Assembly (NCBI RefSeq): GCF_009730915.1
Contig: NC_052479.1
Location: 15,836,027 to 15,900,026 of the forward strand
DNA: 64,000 bases
From: Dioscorea cayenensis subsp. rotundata
Lineage: Eukaryota; Streptophyta; Magnoliopsida; Dioscoreales; Dioscoreaceae
Direction of reading: 5' to 3'
The translations under genes and the position numbers were made by a program. Below, in pieces: positions 10,217 through 20,966 of this stretch. Every line of letters starts with the position of its first letter. Positions within the stretch are counted from its first letter, which is position 1. The notes under the pieces are model-generated. The model was given only the letters and a program-made list of their open reading frames with translations, was not told the origin of the DNA and made no database searches.

Positions 10217-11715
10217 GCGATTTTGAATCCCAAAACAACAGAGCCATCATTGTGGGGAGGGTAAAGAGCATCCAACGCAAAGCGACCTTTCATTCCCTTG
10301 TTTCGTCATGGAACACCCCCCCACAAGCAACCCCCGGGGAAGGGGGACCTGAAAAGGCCTTTGGTTTTCCCTCCTTCAGCAGCCCTTGCCACTTTCCTTA
10401 ACAAGCCCTCGAGCCTCTTTTGCGCCGCCTTGCTCATAAAAGCCGTCGGGTTGACCCTGAAGGCTGAATTCTATGGTAGAGAAGGCTTTAATAAGAATTT
10501 GGCCATGAGAGACCTTATTAAATATTACAAAAGAAGGGGCCCGCAGATAGAGCTGGGAGGGGAGACGATACTAGTTATCAGGTCAGAGAGACGCCTAGCC
10601 CGTAGGCTGGCCCCCTTAAAAACCCATGACTTATTAATAAGGATTTGTTACGCACGATATGCCAACAACTTACTACTAGGAATCGTGGGTGTCGTAAAGC
10701 TTCTCATAGAAATACAAAAATGTATCACCCACTTCCTACAATCTGGCCTGAACCTTTGAGTAGGCTCTGCAGAATCAACAACCATAGTTGTACAGAGTAT
10801 GGTAGAATTCCCCGGTATGGTCATTCAGGAAGCCCCTCCGGGGACAACCCCCATACGATTCTTGCGAGAGCTGGAGAAGCGTCTACAGGTAAAGCATCGT
10901 ATCTATATATAACTGCTTGCCACCTACTCTCCGCCATCCATTCCAAGTTTGGGGACCCGGGTTATAGTATCCCGATCAAAGAGCTGACGAAGGGGATGAG
11001 CGAAGAGGTCATCTACTGTACGCGGTTCAACTAGAGGAGACTCTTGGAATAGCTGGAGTAAGAAGACCCCAAGTTAGCATATTATGGGGGCCGTCAAGCA
11101 CATCCGGCAAGAATCAAGGGGAATCTCGTTCTTGCATAGCTCAGGTCGGAGCAACGTACCATCGGGCGTTCAACAGGCAGTCTCGCGGTGAGGCATGAGG
11201 AAGGTTTCATTGTATACTTCCGTGGGTTGGAAGGCAGCGGGGGAAGGAGGGGGACACTGGGTGGGATCTTTCAGCATTAAATTCCCTATACATATAGAGG
11301 CGCCTATCAAAAAGATACTCCGAAGGCTTCGGGATCGAGGTCTCATTAGCCGAAGAAGACCCAGGCTAAACCATGTGGCCTCTTTGACGAACGTCAGTGG
11401 CGGAGATATAGTAAATCGGTCTGCGGGCATCGTGATAAGTCCTCTGTCCTACTGCAGGTGCCATGACAACCTTTGCCAAGTCTGAACGATTGTCGACCAC
11501 CAGATTCGCTGGTCTGCTATATTCACCCCAGCCCACAAGCACAAATCTTCGGCTTGGAATTTAATCCCAAAGTACCCCAAAGACTCAAATTCAAATATAG
11601 TAAATCAAGAAGGTGGTAATACCGTTGTGGAGTTCCCAAACAGCATAGAGCTTGGGAAGCTCAGACCCGTCAAGATCCAAATAAGGACGGAGCACTCAAC
11701 TACATTTAATTTAAT
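10217..11715 (+). pseudogene. matR: matR pseudogene (nad1 intron 4 maturase-related gene), 5'-truncated
   Basis: matR is the group II intron maturase-like protein encoded inside the fourth intron of nad1. This copy starts in mid-protein (RAIIVGRVKSIQRKA) and runs through LVFPPSAALATFLNKPSSL, EFYGRE, KYYKRRGPQIELGGE, the reverse-transcriptase box, HFLQSGLNL, and the C-terminal X/maturase domain with IEAPIKKILRRLRDRG and PNSIELGKL. The catalytic box normally read as YADD is YANN (10657-10668), from two G-to-A changes at CpG. In-frame stops (for example 10757-10759 and 11482-11484) and frame changes near 10905-11040 break it. The 5' half of the gene is missing. Its position ahead of nad1 exon e is the normal order. 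Confidence 0.93.
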
Positions 11716-12086
11716 AAGTAGTTGTCTTTTTCTATTAGTTTAGTTGTGAACAGGCGTTTACATGAGATTAGTTGAGTAGGCTTGCGTTAGTTGTCTGCTA
11801 TAGGATAGCTAGTTGTGGGGCTTTTAAAAACTGAAGGCTTGGCTTCGCTATCGCTCATTACTTGTATTGTAGTCCTAGTCTTATAGTCGGCCTTCCATGC
11901 CTCTTTAGTCTTTTTAATGCGGAGGCCTTCTTCCTTCATTCATTTTGTGGTAGCTTCCACTCCAGAAAAAAGGCCTTCTTCTGGCCCGGAAGATCGCTTC
12001 GCTTCTGGTGACTAGCTTCTACTGCTTCAATCAATGGCTAAAGCTATCTCGAATCAATGAATTCATTCATTCTTAGTAGGTTCGAG

Positions 12087-12120
12087 GAGCCGTATGATGC
12101 GAGAGTCTCACGTACGGTTC
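12087..12120 (+). other. nad1: Group II intron domain V of nad1 intron 4
   Basis: The 34-nt hairpin GAGCCGTATGATGCGAGAG / TCTCACGTACGGTTC has the canonical domain V shape and lies 52 bases before nad1 exon e. Bases 11716-12086 are the intron sequence between the matR end and this hairpin and contain no other gene. Confidence 0.85.
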
Positions 12121-12171
12121 CTTTGAGAAGGGTGTGATACCACCACCTATCAGGCCCGACGAGCGGTCCAC

Positions 12172-12429
12172 AGTCCATGCACATCACTCTCTCCAGGAGG
12201 TTGGCCGCCTATCCTAGATCTTCCCATTTCCTAGAAGATCCCGAGCTCGATCTGGTTTAGTATCAAGGTGATTCCTTTTTTATTCCTATATATATGGGTC
12301 CGTGCAGCATTTTCACGATATCGTTATGATGAATTAATGGGACCTGGCCAGAAAGTGTTCTTGCCTCTTTCATTAGCTCGGGTAGTCCCAGTTTCTGGTA
12401 TTTCAGTCACCTTTTGATGGCTTCCTTAA
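12172..12429 (+). pseudogene. nad1: nad1 exon e, complex I subunit 1 C-terminus, damaged
   Basis: It encodes the C-terminal membrane segments of NADH dehydrogenase subunit 1. The frame reads PGGWPPILDLPI, then [28 protein letters not shown] and [16 protein letters not shown], and the final TAA falls where expected (258 nt against the usual ~259). Two in-frame stops disrupt it: TAG at 12235-12237 and TGA at 12418-12420, three codons before the normal end. Neither can be removed by C-to-U editing. With the decayed matR upstream, this is best called a nonfunctional nad1 3' cassette. Confidence 0.85.
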
Positions 12430-12730
12430 TCTATGTGTAAGGAAGTTTCTGAAGAAGCGGGCTACTCCCCGAAAATGCCACACCCCTTTGTCGTTGGGGA
12501 TTCATTGCTCGTTCTGCGGTTATCAGTAAGGTGGCTAGCCTAATTTAATTTTTTTAATTTAATTGAAATTTCTAATTTATAGAAGAGGGCTTTGTTTGTG
12601 CAATCTTGTTCGCAAGACCGTCTCCTCCGGCGAACCTGCGATCGCCATCTCTAATTGAATGCTCAACTGAGGTCGTGTACAACAACCTTAAGTGCACAAG
12701 CCTGGGCTGGGCCTACCCAAATCCCTAGAT
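12430..12730. other. Spacer and start of the nad5 intron 2 3' half
   Basis: No coding sequence is recognised; the right part must belong to the 3' half of the trans-spliced nad5 intron that ends at 12800. Confidence 0.5.
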
Positions 12731-12800
12731 GAGTCGTATGAGGTGGAAGCGCCACGTACGGTTTTGAAGTCAAGCCTTTCCAGCAATGGGGTCTAGGGAC
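12731..12800 (+). other. nad5: 3' end of nad5 trans-intron 2 (domains V-VI)
   Basis: Domain V reads GAGTCGTATGAGGTGG / GCGCCACGTACGGTTT at 12731-12764. The intron then ends with ..GGGAC directly before the exon. Confidence 0.78.
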
Positions 12801-12822
12801 CGATATGATGATTGGTTTAGGT
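12801..12822 (+). CDS. nad5: nad5 exon c, 22-nt trans-spliced exon
   Basis: The 22 bases CGATATGATGATTGGTTTAGGT encode the (D)MMIGLG segment of NADH dehydrogenase subunit 5. Exon c of nad5 is 22 nt in seed plants and is joined to exons b and d by trans-splicing of two split group II introns. A domain V hairpin lies 36 bases upstream, and intron sequence (12823 to about 13250) follows. The exon is intact, but this gives no proof of use because a 22-nt exon can easily survive decay by chance. Confidence 0.8.
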
Positions 12823-13893
12823 AGGGCGGCCGGCCTACTATGGGCACCTGTAGGGATTAGTGCGTGAGACCACGATCCACAACAAACTGACGCATGGGAC
12901 TCACCCTTGACTTGGGAATGGAGAAAGGAAACATAGCATCTCACAAGAGTAAGGCGAGGGGGAGATTTCCTACAGCGAGAGGGAAGCCTCGCGAGCCAGG
13001 CTTTGGAGATGAGGCCTTTTGGCAAAGTCAAGTCATTTTCGGGCTACCTAACCCTGCAACTGATGAGAAGGACCGGGGAAGCGTGTACGTTGTCACACTC
13101 CCTACCTTCCAAAGGTGCCTAGATGGCGGGCCAGACGCAGAAGAGTGATGACCCGGGAGTGGATTACCTAAGGAGACAGCCATCTTGAGGCACATCACGA
13201 CCTACAGGCAAGACCGACGAGACCCAGGAAGGTAACCCGATTGGGAGTCAGAGGATCCATAGTACCTACAGCCTCATATTCATCATTTTTTTAAGTGGGG
13301 GTAAGGATCTCATTTCTACAATGGAAAAAAATTAGCGGAGCAGATTTGACTCAGCACAACCTAATGATACATCCAATACCAATGATCTGTGCCTACCGAT
13401 ACTCAACTCCTTTTAGATATCATACTCTTACTAGATAAAGAGCTAGTATAAAAAGGCTAATTACAGAAAAGAGTGAATTTCCTTTCCCCCTCCAGCAGGA
13501 AGTATGTATATATATGGTTCCTTTTCAACCATTTCAGGAAAGGAAAGACCTAAAGAATCGACATCCGAAGGCAAGATCAAAAAAATCTTATTTAGGGCTC
13601 GAGCCTCTATCGAGGAGGTCTTGTACCAGACTTCTAGTCTATGGCCTGAGTCAGTGATTCGAAAACTTCCTTCACTTAATCTTGATTCACGCAGAAATAA
13701 AGGAATTCTTATACCAGCGAAACTGGAGAGACCCGAATTCCCACGGCACGGATATCACCTAATATAATTTATTAGTTTAGATAGCGTATGAGTAGGCCCA
13801 ACAAAACCCCTGTACGGTTCTAGATAAAAAGAAATATGACCAATGGTGGTTCGAATGTATATACATCATTTTTTTTTACACTTCTTACAATTA
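12823..13893. other. 5' half of nad5 trans-intron 3 and spacer up to element B
   Basis: The first ~430 bases have the GC-rich, unstable-frame texture of a group II intron 5' half. Further right is AT-rich. An 87-codon frame (13504-13767) is lysine/arginine-rich and matches no ribosomal or respiratory protein I recognise. Confidence 0.5.
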
Positions 13894-13898
13894 TATAG
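13894..13898 (+). repeat. Target site duplication of element B, left copy (TATAG)
   Basis: Identical to 23072-23076 immediately beyond the 3' LTR, as integrase-mediated insertion produces. Confidence 0.9.
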
Positions 13899-15398
13899 TG
13901 ATAAGTGTCTAAATGTAGATGTTTTCATATATATATCGTATTCACTTTGCATGTATTTTGTGAGGTTTGATGCCCGTTTTATGCTTAATCGTCTACTATT
14001 TGCTTTGTAGGGCATAAGGAAGCCATAGAGAACAAAAAGATATCATTTGTGCGAAAAGAGAAAAAAACAGGAATTTCATACTACCCCCATACTAGCCAGT
14101 ATGGGGGCCATATGCGCTGTAGCAGCGGAATGATTCGGAGTGTCTGCGCAGATTTCCATACTACCCAGTATACGGGGCTGTATAAAGGACGCATGCACCC
14201 CGTATAGAGCACGAATATATGGTTTTTGAGTGCTATACGACCCCCATATGACCCCATACGACCCGTATGACTCGGGGGGTATATATACTAACTTTTAGGG
14301 CAGAAAAGGAACCTTTTGTTAGACATTTTTTTGGGCATTATTTTGGGGAGACATTGGAAAGGCTTGTGGCGACCATGGGGAGGAGAAGAAGGGCAAGGAA
14401 GCTAAAAGATCATCCAAGCCCAAGGTCCAAGACTCTCAAGGCAAGAAGGAAACTTCATTCAAGGGGAGATCTACCACGATTTGAAGGAAGGAGACCCGCG
14501 GCTAGAGGAAGCCTCATTGGGCACTCCTTTGGCGGGGAAAGCATCATTCGGCATATTCTTCACCTCCTCCTCCACCATTTCATCTAGGGAGTGTCATTTA
14601 TGCTTTTGTTTCATGCTTTGCTTGTTTGTATTGCTTATTGTGGGATGATGACGCACTAGACCCCCAAGGCCACCGGGTGTTGGTGAACTTTGGGGGGTTT
14701 TATCATGTATGTTGGATGATAACTTGTTAATTCCATGTTTGGGTAATTTTGAGATTTAATCCATTGTTTTCATGCTAAGTGCTACACTAAGGAGAAATCC
14801 GTAGCTCTTATATGAGTGATGCCTGTAGATGTGACTTGCTCGCATGTATTAGATCATGAATGGATTAGAAGGGGATACTTGTATCATCACGCCAAGAAAT
14901 CGTTTGTTTGGTAGCCCTCCATGTAGGTTTAATCCGAAGAAGAGTAGGTTTACTCCTAAGTGAGATTTCCTCGTACTTAATTTAATCGTAGGTATATAGA
15001 TTTGGGAGAAATTCCTATCTATGTTCGTATGGGATTAGGGTTCAATCGCCGAGAAATTGGGGTTGTTCTAATCTTGGAATCTCACGGTCCATTTTACCCT
15101 TGCATCTTTAGATCATCATCCATGTTGCATGATAACCCCTCAAGGGGATCCACATCCATAGGCCTTTGCATTTTATTGCTTCTCTTGCTTGCTTATTGCG
15201 TTTTCTCTTTAATTTGTTGGCAAATATCATTTTAGCTTTAATTACATTTAGTAGAGTAAAATCCATCGCTTGAGATCTTAGGCTAGATAATAGCTCAAGA
15301 AGGAGTAATAGGAGATCCTTAGCCCCATGGAATACGATCCTTGTGTCTTCACACGAGGTATTACTTGGCGATCCCGTACACTTGTGGGGAAGCAATCA
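13899..15398 (+). repeat. 5' LTR of element B (1,500 bp)
   Basis: It carries a cluster of CCATACGG/CCGTATGG-type motifs (14083-14275) directly ahead of a TATA box GTATATATACTA (14279-14290), which defines U3. Compared with the 3' LTR it has about 287 extra bases (about 13950-14240) containing most of that cluster. The small frames 14267-14587 and 15002-15235 recur in both LTRs and are not considered genes. Confidence 0.92.
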
Positions 15399-15404
15399 AG
15401 TTTT

Positions 15405-15422
15405 TGGCGCCGTTGCCGGGGA
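15405..15422 (+). promoter_or_regulatory. Primer binding site for nuclear tRNA-Asp
   Basis: TGGCGCCGTTGCCGGGGA is complementary to the 3' end of plant cytosolic tRNA-Asp(GUC) including CCA. It starts 6 bases after the LTR end. Confidence 0.9.
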
Positions 15423-15598
15423 TCTTAAGGAATTCTAGGAAACTTTTAGATTATTACTCTAGCCATTTATCTTTTCTTTTGTAAATATTTGTCTTTCTAT
15501 GTTTCTTTTACCCCTTTTGACCATATTTATTTATTTTTCTTCTAAATTGTTTTCTTTGTTAGCTTATTTATTTTAGTTTTACATGTTGACATAGGGCC

Positions 15599-16252
15599 AT
15601 GGATTTTCAAGAACGATTGTTGGCCGCCAAAATTTTTTCACTTCAAGAAAAGATAAAAAAAAATCTTGCTATACAAGAAAGCCAAGGTTACAATCCACAT
15701 TGGGAAGAGCACCAAAGTTCTTCAACACATCATCATACTCAACAATGGGATTACCCTCACCAAGGATTACTACAGGAACCCTCTTTTCAAAAATCATGGC
15801 ATTACCAACCTCTAGTCGACCGTAGTAAGCAACTTAATCGTTGGGGATTCAATACACAAGATGTTTTTGCAAGTTTCATGAGGTATGCGGATGCCGAACT
15901 TGAAGCTATGAATGCCAAAAATTTTAATGCTCAACAATCTCTTCAAAGTGTGGAAAACAAGATGGGAGAGTATTCCAAAGAATCAGTCAAATTGCCACCA
16001 TCTATAGAAGCCCTAACTGAAAATGGCACAAGAGATGAAGATAAAATCAATGAGATTGTGGTGGATGCTCATATTGAGGTGTTGAAGGTGGAAGAAGCAA
16101 ATGATGTAGCATCAATGCCTTTTGAACAAATGGTAGAGGTTTCACCTCAATGTGAAATTGAAAAAGAAAAGGGGGAGGATGGCATCATGGTCATGAAAAC
16201 ATGTAAGGAAATAGAAGAAACTCAATCGACCACATGTGAAGATGCTACTTGA
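15599..16252 (+). CDS. Element B first ORF, gag-like accessory protein
   Basis: The 217-codon frame opens MDFQERLLAAKIF and has a glutamine/histidine-rich region (residues 25-75). A predicted helical stretch follows (about 85-125, RYADAELEAMNAKN .. SVENKMGEYSKES) that resembles the helix seen in plant Tat/Athila-type gag C-terminal parts, where small heptad-like repeats precede an acidic tail. The last third is strongly acidic. It lacks a zinc knuckle. It lies 176 bases after the primer site, where gag belongs. No full gag match is claimed. Confidence 0.55.
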   Translation: MDFQERLLAAKIFSLQEKIKKNLAIQESQGYNPHWEEHQSSSTHHHTQQWDYPHQGLLQEPSFQKSWHYQPLVDRSKQLNRWGFNTQDVFASFMRYADAELEAMNAKNFNAQQSLQSVENKMGEYSKESVKLPPSIEALTENGTRDEDKINEIVVDAHIEVLKVEEANDVASMPFEQMVEVSPQCEIEKEKGEDGIMVMKTCKEIEETQSTTCEDAT

Positions 16253-16330
16253 CTTAACATAGATTTTTCCATCCATCCATCAATTTTAGTCAAGTGTAAA
16301 AACAAAATTCTAGGAATTGTATTTGAAGAT

Positions 16331-16948
16331 GTGGGGAGGAAAGCAATGCCATCCTTGAACCCACCAATGCCGGGCTTGGACAATTACCAACTAAAAATTT
16401 TTCCTTGCCGGCCCAAGCAAATATTATGGGAACTTGAAGTTCATCACACCATGGTTGAGAAAAAAATTGTGGATAGGATTTTAAGGCTACCAATTGTTCC
16501 ACCTATGCAAAGCTTCACGAGTTCTCAACCAAACTTGTTCCCTTGGAAGCCCAAGCAACTCTTTTTGATGATCCAAGGCAACTTTCCAAGAGTCGAGGAA
16601 GAAAATGTGGGTAGGAGGTTGAGGCCGTCCAATGACACATCCATGCCGAGCTTAAACAACTCTAGACAAAAGCTTTTTCCTTGGAGGCCCGAGCAACTTT
16701 GTGGTGGGGTACTAAAAGGAATTCTTGTCGGGACCAAAGAAGAAGTGGGGAGGAGGTTCAAACCATCTAAGGATCCGCCCAAGTTTCAATCGCACAATTC
16801 CGAGCCGAAGCTCTTACCGTGGAGGCAAAAAGGTAACTCATTCTTGGCCTTCAATTTAACACCATCGCGGAAGGTATGTTTCGTATTTCTTGGTGGTTCT
16901 TATGCAACTTCTAGTCGGGATGAACACACCATTTTCAAGCCTCCTTAG
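16331..16948 (+). CDS. Element B repeat-module ORF with FPWRPK-like motifs
   Basis: The 205-codon frame is built from four degenerate modules of roughly 45-55 residues. Each has a PS(N/K)D-type segment, a short SLNNS-like linker, then KLFPWRPEQL or a variant (IFPCRPKQIL, LFPWKPKQLF, LFPWRPEQLC, LLPWRQK). Family A carries one copy of the same module at about 27850-27950, so it is a conserved product of this retrotransposon lineage rather than noise. Its function is unknown. It sits in a different frame from the first ORF and is separated from it by stops, so the two may once have been one protein. Confidence 0.55.
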   Translation: MGRKAMPSLNPPMPGLDNYQLKIFPCRPKQILWELEVHHTMVEKKIVDRILRLPIVPPMQSFTSSQPNLFPWKPKQLFLMIQGNFPRVEEENVGRRLRPSNDTSMPSLNNSRQKLFPWRPEQLCGGVLKGILVGTKEEVGRRFKPSKDPPKFQSHNSEPKLLPWRQKGNSFLAFNLTPSRKVCFVFLGGSYATSSRDEHTIFKPP

Positions 16949-17299
16949 GTAAGAAAAAGGTACGTCGGGCTTGTGACGTTAAACAAGCGCTTTTTGGGAG
17001 GCAACCCAAGCGTTCGGTGGTGTTTTCTTGCATTATTCGTATTGTAGGTTTTTGTTCATTTCAATTCTCGTATTTCTTAGACTTGTTTTACTTTTGAATA
17101 AGTTCATGCTCGCACACTTGTCATAGTGCTCTCATCATTTTAATTGTGGTATATTTGTGCAGTTTCTTGAGAAACTCATGTTTAGGTGTTAATTCATGCA
17201 CTAGATCGTCGTTTTATTCATTTCATTCGTGTTTGGGGAAGCCTTCGACCTTGCCACACCATGTTTACATCATTTGGGGCAAGTTTTCGGAGTTTTAAA

Positions 17300-17500
17300 T
17301 GGTTTTAAAGGGCATACGGCCTTACTAGGCCGTATGGTGGCCGTCTGAGACGAACACAGAGCCAACCCGTGGCTCTGTGCCATCTCAGACGGCCCCTCAA
17401 ATGGCCCCCATACGGGGCCATCTGAGACGGGGCTCCTCTCGGCCGAGAGGAGTCTCTCGGCCCATACGTCCCCCATATGGGGGCCGTATGGGATGGGACC
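17300..17500 (+). promoter_or_regulatory. Internal cluster of CCATACGG-type palindromic motifs in element B
   Basis: The stretch repeats CCCATACGG/CCGTATGG and TCTGAGACGG-type words in both orientations. These are the same words found in U3 of the 5' LTR next to its TATA box. A CTTTTAACCC box and a CT-rich leader follow. By position it could be an internal promoter for the second ORF, but this is inference. Confidence 0.5.
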
Positions 17501-17701
17501 CCCCTCTTTTAACCCTCTTACTCACTCTCTCTCATCCATTCTCTCATTTCTCTCATCCTTCACCGAATTTCTCTCTTCATTCTCACTCAATTCTTGACCA
17601 AATCTCATCATTTTTCCTCATAAATCTTCTTCTCACCCATTGGAGACATCGATGTAGTGATTTTCCCCTAGTTTAAAGCTTTTTTTCTCAAGATTTCGTC
17701 G

Positions 17702-18021
17702 GTATGCTTTTTCTATGCTCTAGTTTTATCTTTCTCATTTCTTGGGCATTCTTGGAGATTTTGTGTGGGATTTCTTTAGCATTTTGCTTGGTTTGAATGA
17801 TGTGAGTGTCATGGATGAATTTTCCTTCAAATTTATGTAAAAAAGTTTTGATGCTTTGAATATAGGGGAGACTCTTGCCGCATGAATAGTGACCATACGG
17901 CCCCCATACGGCCGTATGACCTTAAAAATTTGATTTTTCATGTGTTTCCTCTATCTCTAGCATTTTCTTTTGATTTATCTTGTATCCCTATGAGCTTGAA
18001 CAAAGTTTATCTTCATTGTAG
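17702..18021 (+). other. Candidate spliceosomal intron ahead of element B second ORF
   Basis: A donor-like CG|GTATGC (17702) and an acceptor TTCATTGTAG (ending 18021) bracket a T-rich segment. The second-ORF ATG follows two bases later. Family A has the same arrangement at 28636-29135. A further copy of the CCATACGG cluster (17883-17912) lies within it. Confidence 0.5.
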
Positions 18022-18023
18022 GG

Positions 18024-19186
18024 ATGCCTAACACAAAACGGCTCGTCTCCAAGGGCCCAAGGACCACCGAGCCATCTTCTACACCCGATGAGCCCATCTT
18101 CAAGTTATCCCATCATCGAGAGAGATATGATCTACTAAAAACAAAACCATTTCGAACATTGTGCTACCTTGAGTGGGGACTTGTGGAGAGCCTTGGGATG
18201 GCAAGTCAAGTAAGGGAATGGCTATCGAAAAATTGTTGGGACAAGCTTTTTGCCATAAACGAGCCAACTTTCGTCAATTAACCTTGGAGGTTTTGAGTAC
18301 ATTTGAGGCACAACAAGATGGAGATTCCGTGTGGAATAGGAAAATTATCACCATCCATTTTCAAGCTTTTGGAAGGAAGCGTACTATGCACCACTTGGAT
18401 TTTGCCAAGTACTTGGGGATCTATGATGATGAGTTTATCAACTCCATGCCCGGTAAACGTCTTAAGCTTGATTTCCCAGGTGGAGTCGGTAGAAGCAACT
18501 ATTGGGCGACTTTGGCCGGTGATGATCAAACACGAAAGGCCTCGCGCATGATTGACCCGGCACACAAATTCATTCATGCTTTGATTGCTCGATCTATTTG
18601 GGGCTGAGCCGATAGCAAGGGGGTTGTCACTCAAGCCGATATTTATACGATGTATGGCATCTTCGAGTGACGCCCTACTCACCTTGCCCACCTTGTCCTC
18701 GATGTATTTCTTCACCAGAGCTCGTATACACTATTGGGAGCTATATTTATTTGGCCCTATGTGACTAGATTGATCCGTAGCATGGGTTTACTTGAGCAGA
18801 CGCGAGGCATGACCATTGTAGGAGATACAGTACCCCTCGGACCAACCCACATACGGGCGATAGGTTTGGTGATCGCACGTGGCAGACCCGCACACCACCA
18901 GGCCACTGGTGAGTCTAGTCAGCGACAGACTAAGCACACAGAGTTAGACCCTGAGGGCGCACCTGCTCGTACCCCCGGCGCTACATCTTTATCTGACTTT
19001 GACATGAGACTGAGGGGGATTGAGGGCGAGGTTCAGGCTATGCGTCAGGAGCAGCGTGAGATTCATGGCCAGCTTCACCAGATTATTGAGGGACAGTGCC
19101 GGCTCGAGGAAGATCTTCACCGTTTCCTCACCTCCTACTGTAGTTCATCCTCGCACACTGTGGCCACTTCTTCTACTGCCATGTAA
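18024..19186 (+). pseudogene. Element B second ORF (plant transposon-protein-like), broken
   Basis: The ATG at 18024 opens a frame to about 18280, then the protein continues in another frame (18275-18607) and, after in-frame TGA stops (18605-18607 and about 18668), again from 18734 to TAA at 19186. The middle reads FRQLTLEVLSTF, then ITIHFQAFGRKRTM and LDFAKYLGIYDDEF. This resembles the conserved core of second ORFs in Athila/Tat-like elements (the 'putative plant transposon protein' type). Family members combine a QLTLEFLSTF-like helix with a F-x-L-x-G beta segment and an LGIY motif. The C-terminal part has a coiled coil (MRLRGIEGEVQAMRQEQREI). Function in the family is unknown. One frameshift and at least two stops make it nonfunctional. 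Confidence 0.6.
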
Positions 19187-19479
19187 CCACCATCAGCACC
19201 AGATTGTGATGAGTAGCATCTTGTTGGAGCTTGAACACCTATTGTTTACTTTTGCTTGCTTTGTTTTATATTTTTGTATTTTGTTGAGTTGGCATGGTTC
19301 TACCCTACCGACTTGTGTTGTCGAACTTTAGTTTATTTTCATCTTTGTGTTTTATTGACTACTCTCTAGTTTCTCCCTTGTGCTTGTATTTTTAAATCTT
19401 TGTGGAATGATGATGCCCCCTTTTTGCCTCGCAGGTCATTGAGGGCATTTGGTGAGCTTTCCTGGTTTTAATGGAGGTC

Positions 19480-20966
19480 TGATAAGTGCTTGTGCAGTAT
19501 GAATGCGAAGCGTTCATTCCTTATGTTGAGCATTACTTTTCTTGGGTTTTTACACTAATATGTGTATTTTTATGTTACTTTTATGCAGGTAGGGTTGTGA
19601 GGCTGAGTATGAAGGAAAGAAGCCAATGTGGATCACAATGCACCGATTTTGGAGGAAATCTTGCTAAGGTTGAAACGCGAAGACATAGGTCGGATGTGAG
19701 ATGCTAGAGTGTATGCCAACCTCCTCGTATTTGAGTTTGGCACATCCATTTGGAAGGGCACAAAGGCAGTCACACTCGAGCATTCCGATTTATGCACATA
19801 GAACAAGAGCTCCACCAACTTGCCTATCATTGAAGAAGCAAGTGATCCACGATGTGAGCGTGTGCCCGTTTGCGTTACTCCAATGAAGCTATTCAGGCCG
19901 GATGAGGGAATCCTTGGACGACGAGTAGAGGACTTTCCACAAGACCATCGACACGATCATCGAGGGGGTTTCATTATGGATTCATTGCTTTTACATTCTA
20001 TTTCTTTGATTGTACTTAGCTCCATGGAGAGCTAAACCCCTAGTGGGTACTTGGGTATTTGTGAACCCTAGGATATATTCGTTTCATTGAATATCTTTAT
20101 TATGCTTTCAATTAATTGATGTTTATTGTGAGTTCCAACCTTGAATGCTTGATTGTATGAACATTTCCCCTAGAGTGACACTAGGGTTGAGAGTTCTTGT
20201 TGGTAACCTTGTGAGTGAGTGACACACCGTGAGCGTTAGACAAAGCTAGGTTGGAGAGGGTTGAGTGGGTGAGTCGAGAGGTACAGGAGTGTCCCCTTTC
20301 CCCTCCGATGTGATAGATTCTACCTCCGTTCCTCGAGTTCTTTGTGGCCATAATAGAGTGAATGGTCTAAGGGATGAACTTCCGCTGGGGCTTAGTTGCG
20401 CGTGCAATGGAGTGAAGTGTTGAGATGATCTTAGTATCTAGGGCTTAATCGTGGTTAGGGACCTTCCACCTGGACCAAAGGGTTAGGTCTATAATTAGGA
20501 AGAGATTTATCACTTGGAATCCCTAGAGCTCATCGCAACTCTATGCGAGTACGAGGTTGAGAGGTTATCTAATCTCTCCTCCTGGACATGTATAGAGTTA
20601 GGCATAGTTGACCTTAGATTTTGGACTATGTAATTAAGGATTTCCATAACTCACCATTGCATCGATTAGGAAGCATAATAGAGGGTTCTTGCACTTGAAA
20701 CAATTATCCTAGGCGGAGCATTATCCAGGTACCCCATCTTTATCGATTGCCTTACTTCCTTCTTTACTTTTGCTCTCTTACTTGTTGTTTTTATTGTTGT
20801 GAATTGAATCATTGTCACACTTATCATCATTGATCTTTTACATAGCTAAGAATCGAATTAAGTATTTTTTATTCCCTATTCCCTATGGATTCGATACCCG
20901 CTCATCCGGGATTATTACTTCGACAAACCCGTGCACTTGCGGGATATACGCAAGGGGACCTTGTCA
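19480..20966 (+). mobile_element. Family C solo LTR nested in element B
   Basis: It starts TGATAAGTGCTTGTGC and ends near TTGTCA. The inner part shares blocks with the family A LTR, including CTCCATGGAGAGCTAAA and the GTGCACTTGCGG end region, so A and C are related. The flanks (AGGTC left, CGGAC right) do not form a clean target duplication. No interior is present, so it probably formed by LTR-LTR recombination followed by decay. Its opening is the same family as bases 1-93. Confidence 0.8.

Noticed and set aside
13504..13767. 87-codon basic ORF considered as a ribosomal protein
   Set aside because: Compared mentally with mitochondrial rps and rpl proteins; no shared motif.
14267..15395. ORFs repeated in both element B LTRs (106, 77 and 95 codons)
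   Set aside because: They are LTR sequence, not conserved coding; frames differ between the two LTRs.
17300..17500. Considered as a CRISPR-like or satellite array
   Set aside because: The words are short, irregularly spaced and in both orientations, with no constant spacer length.
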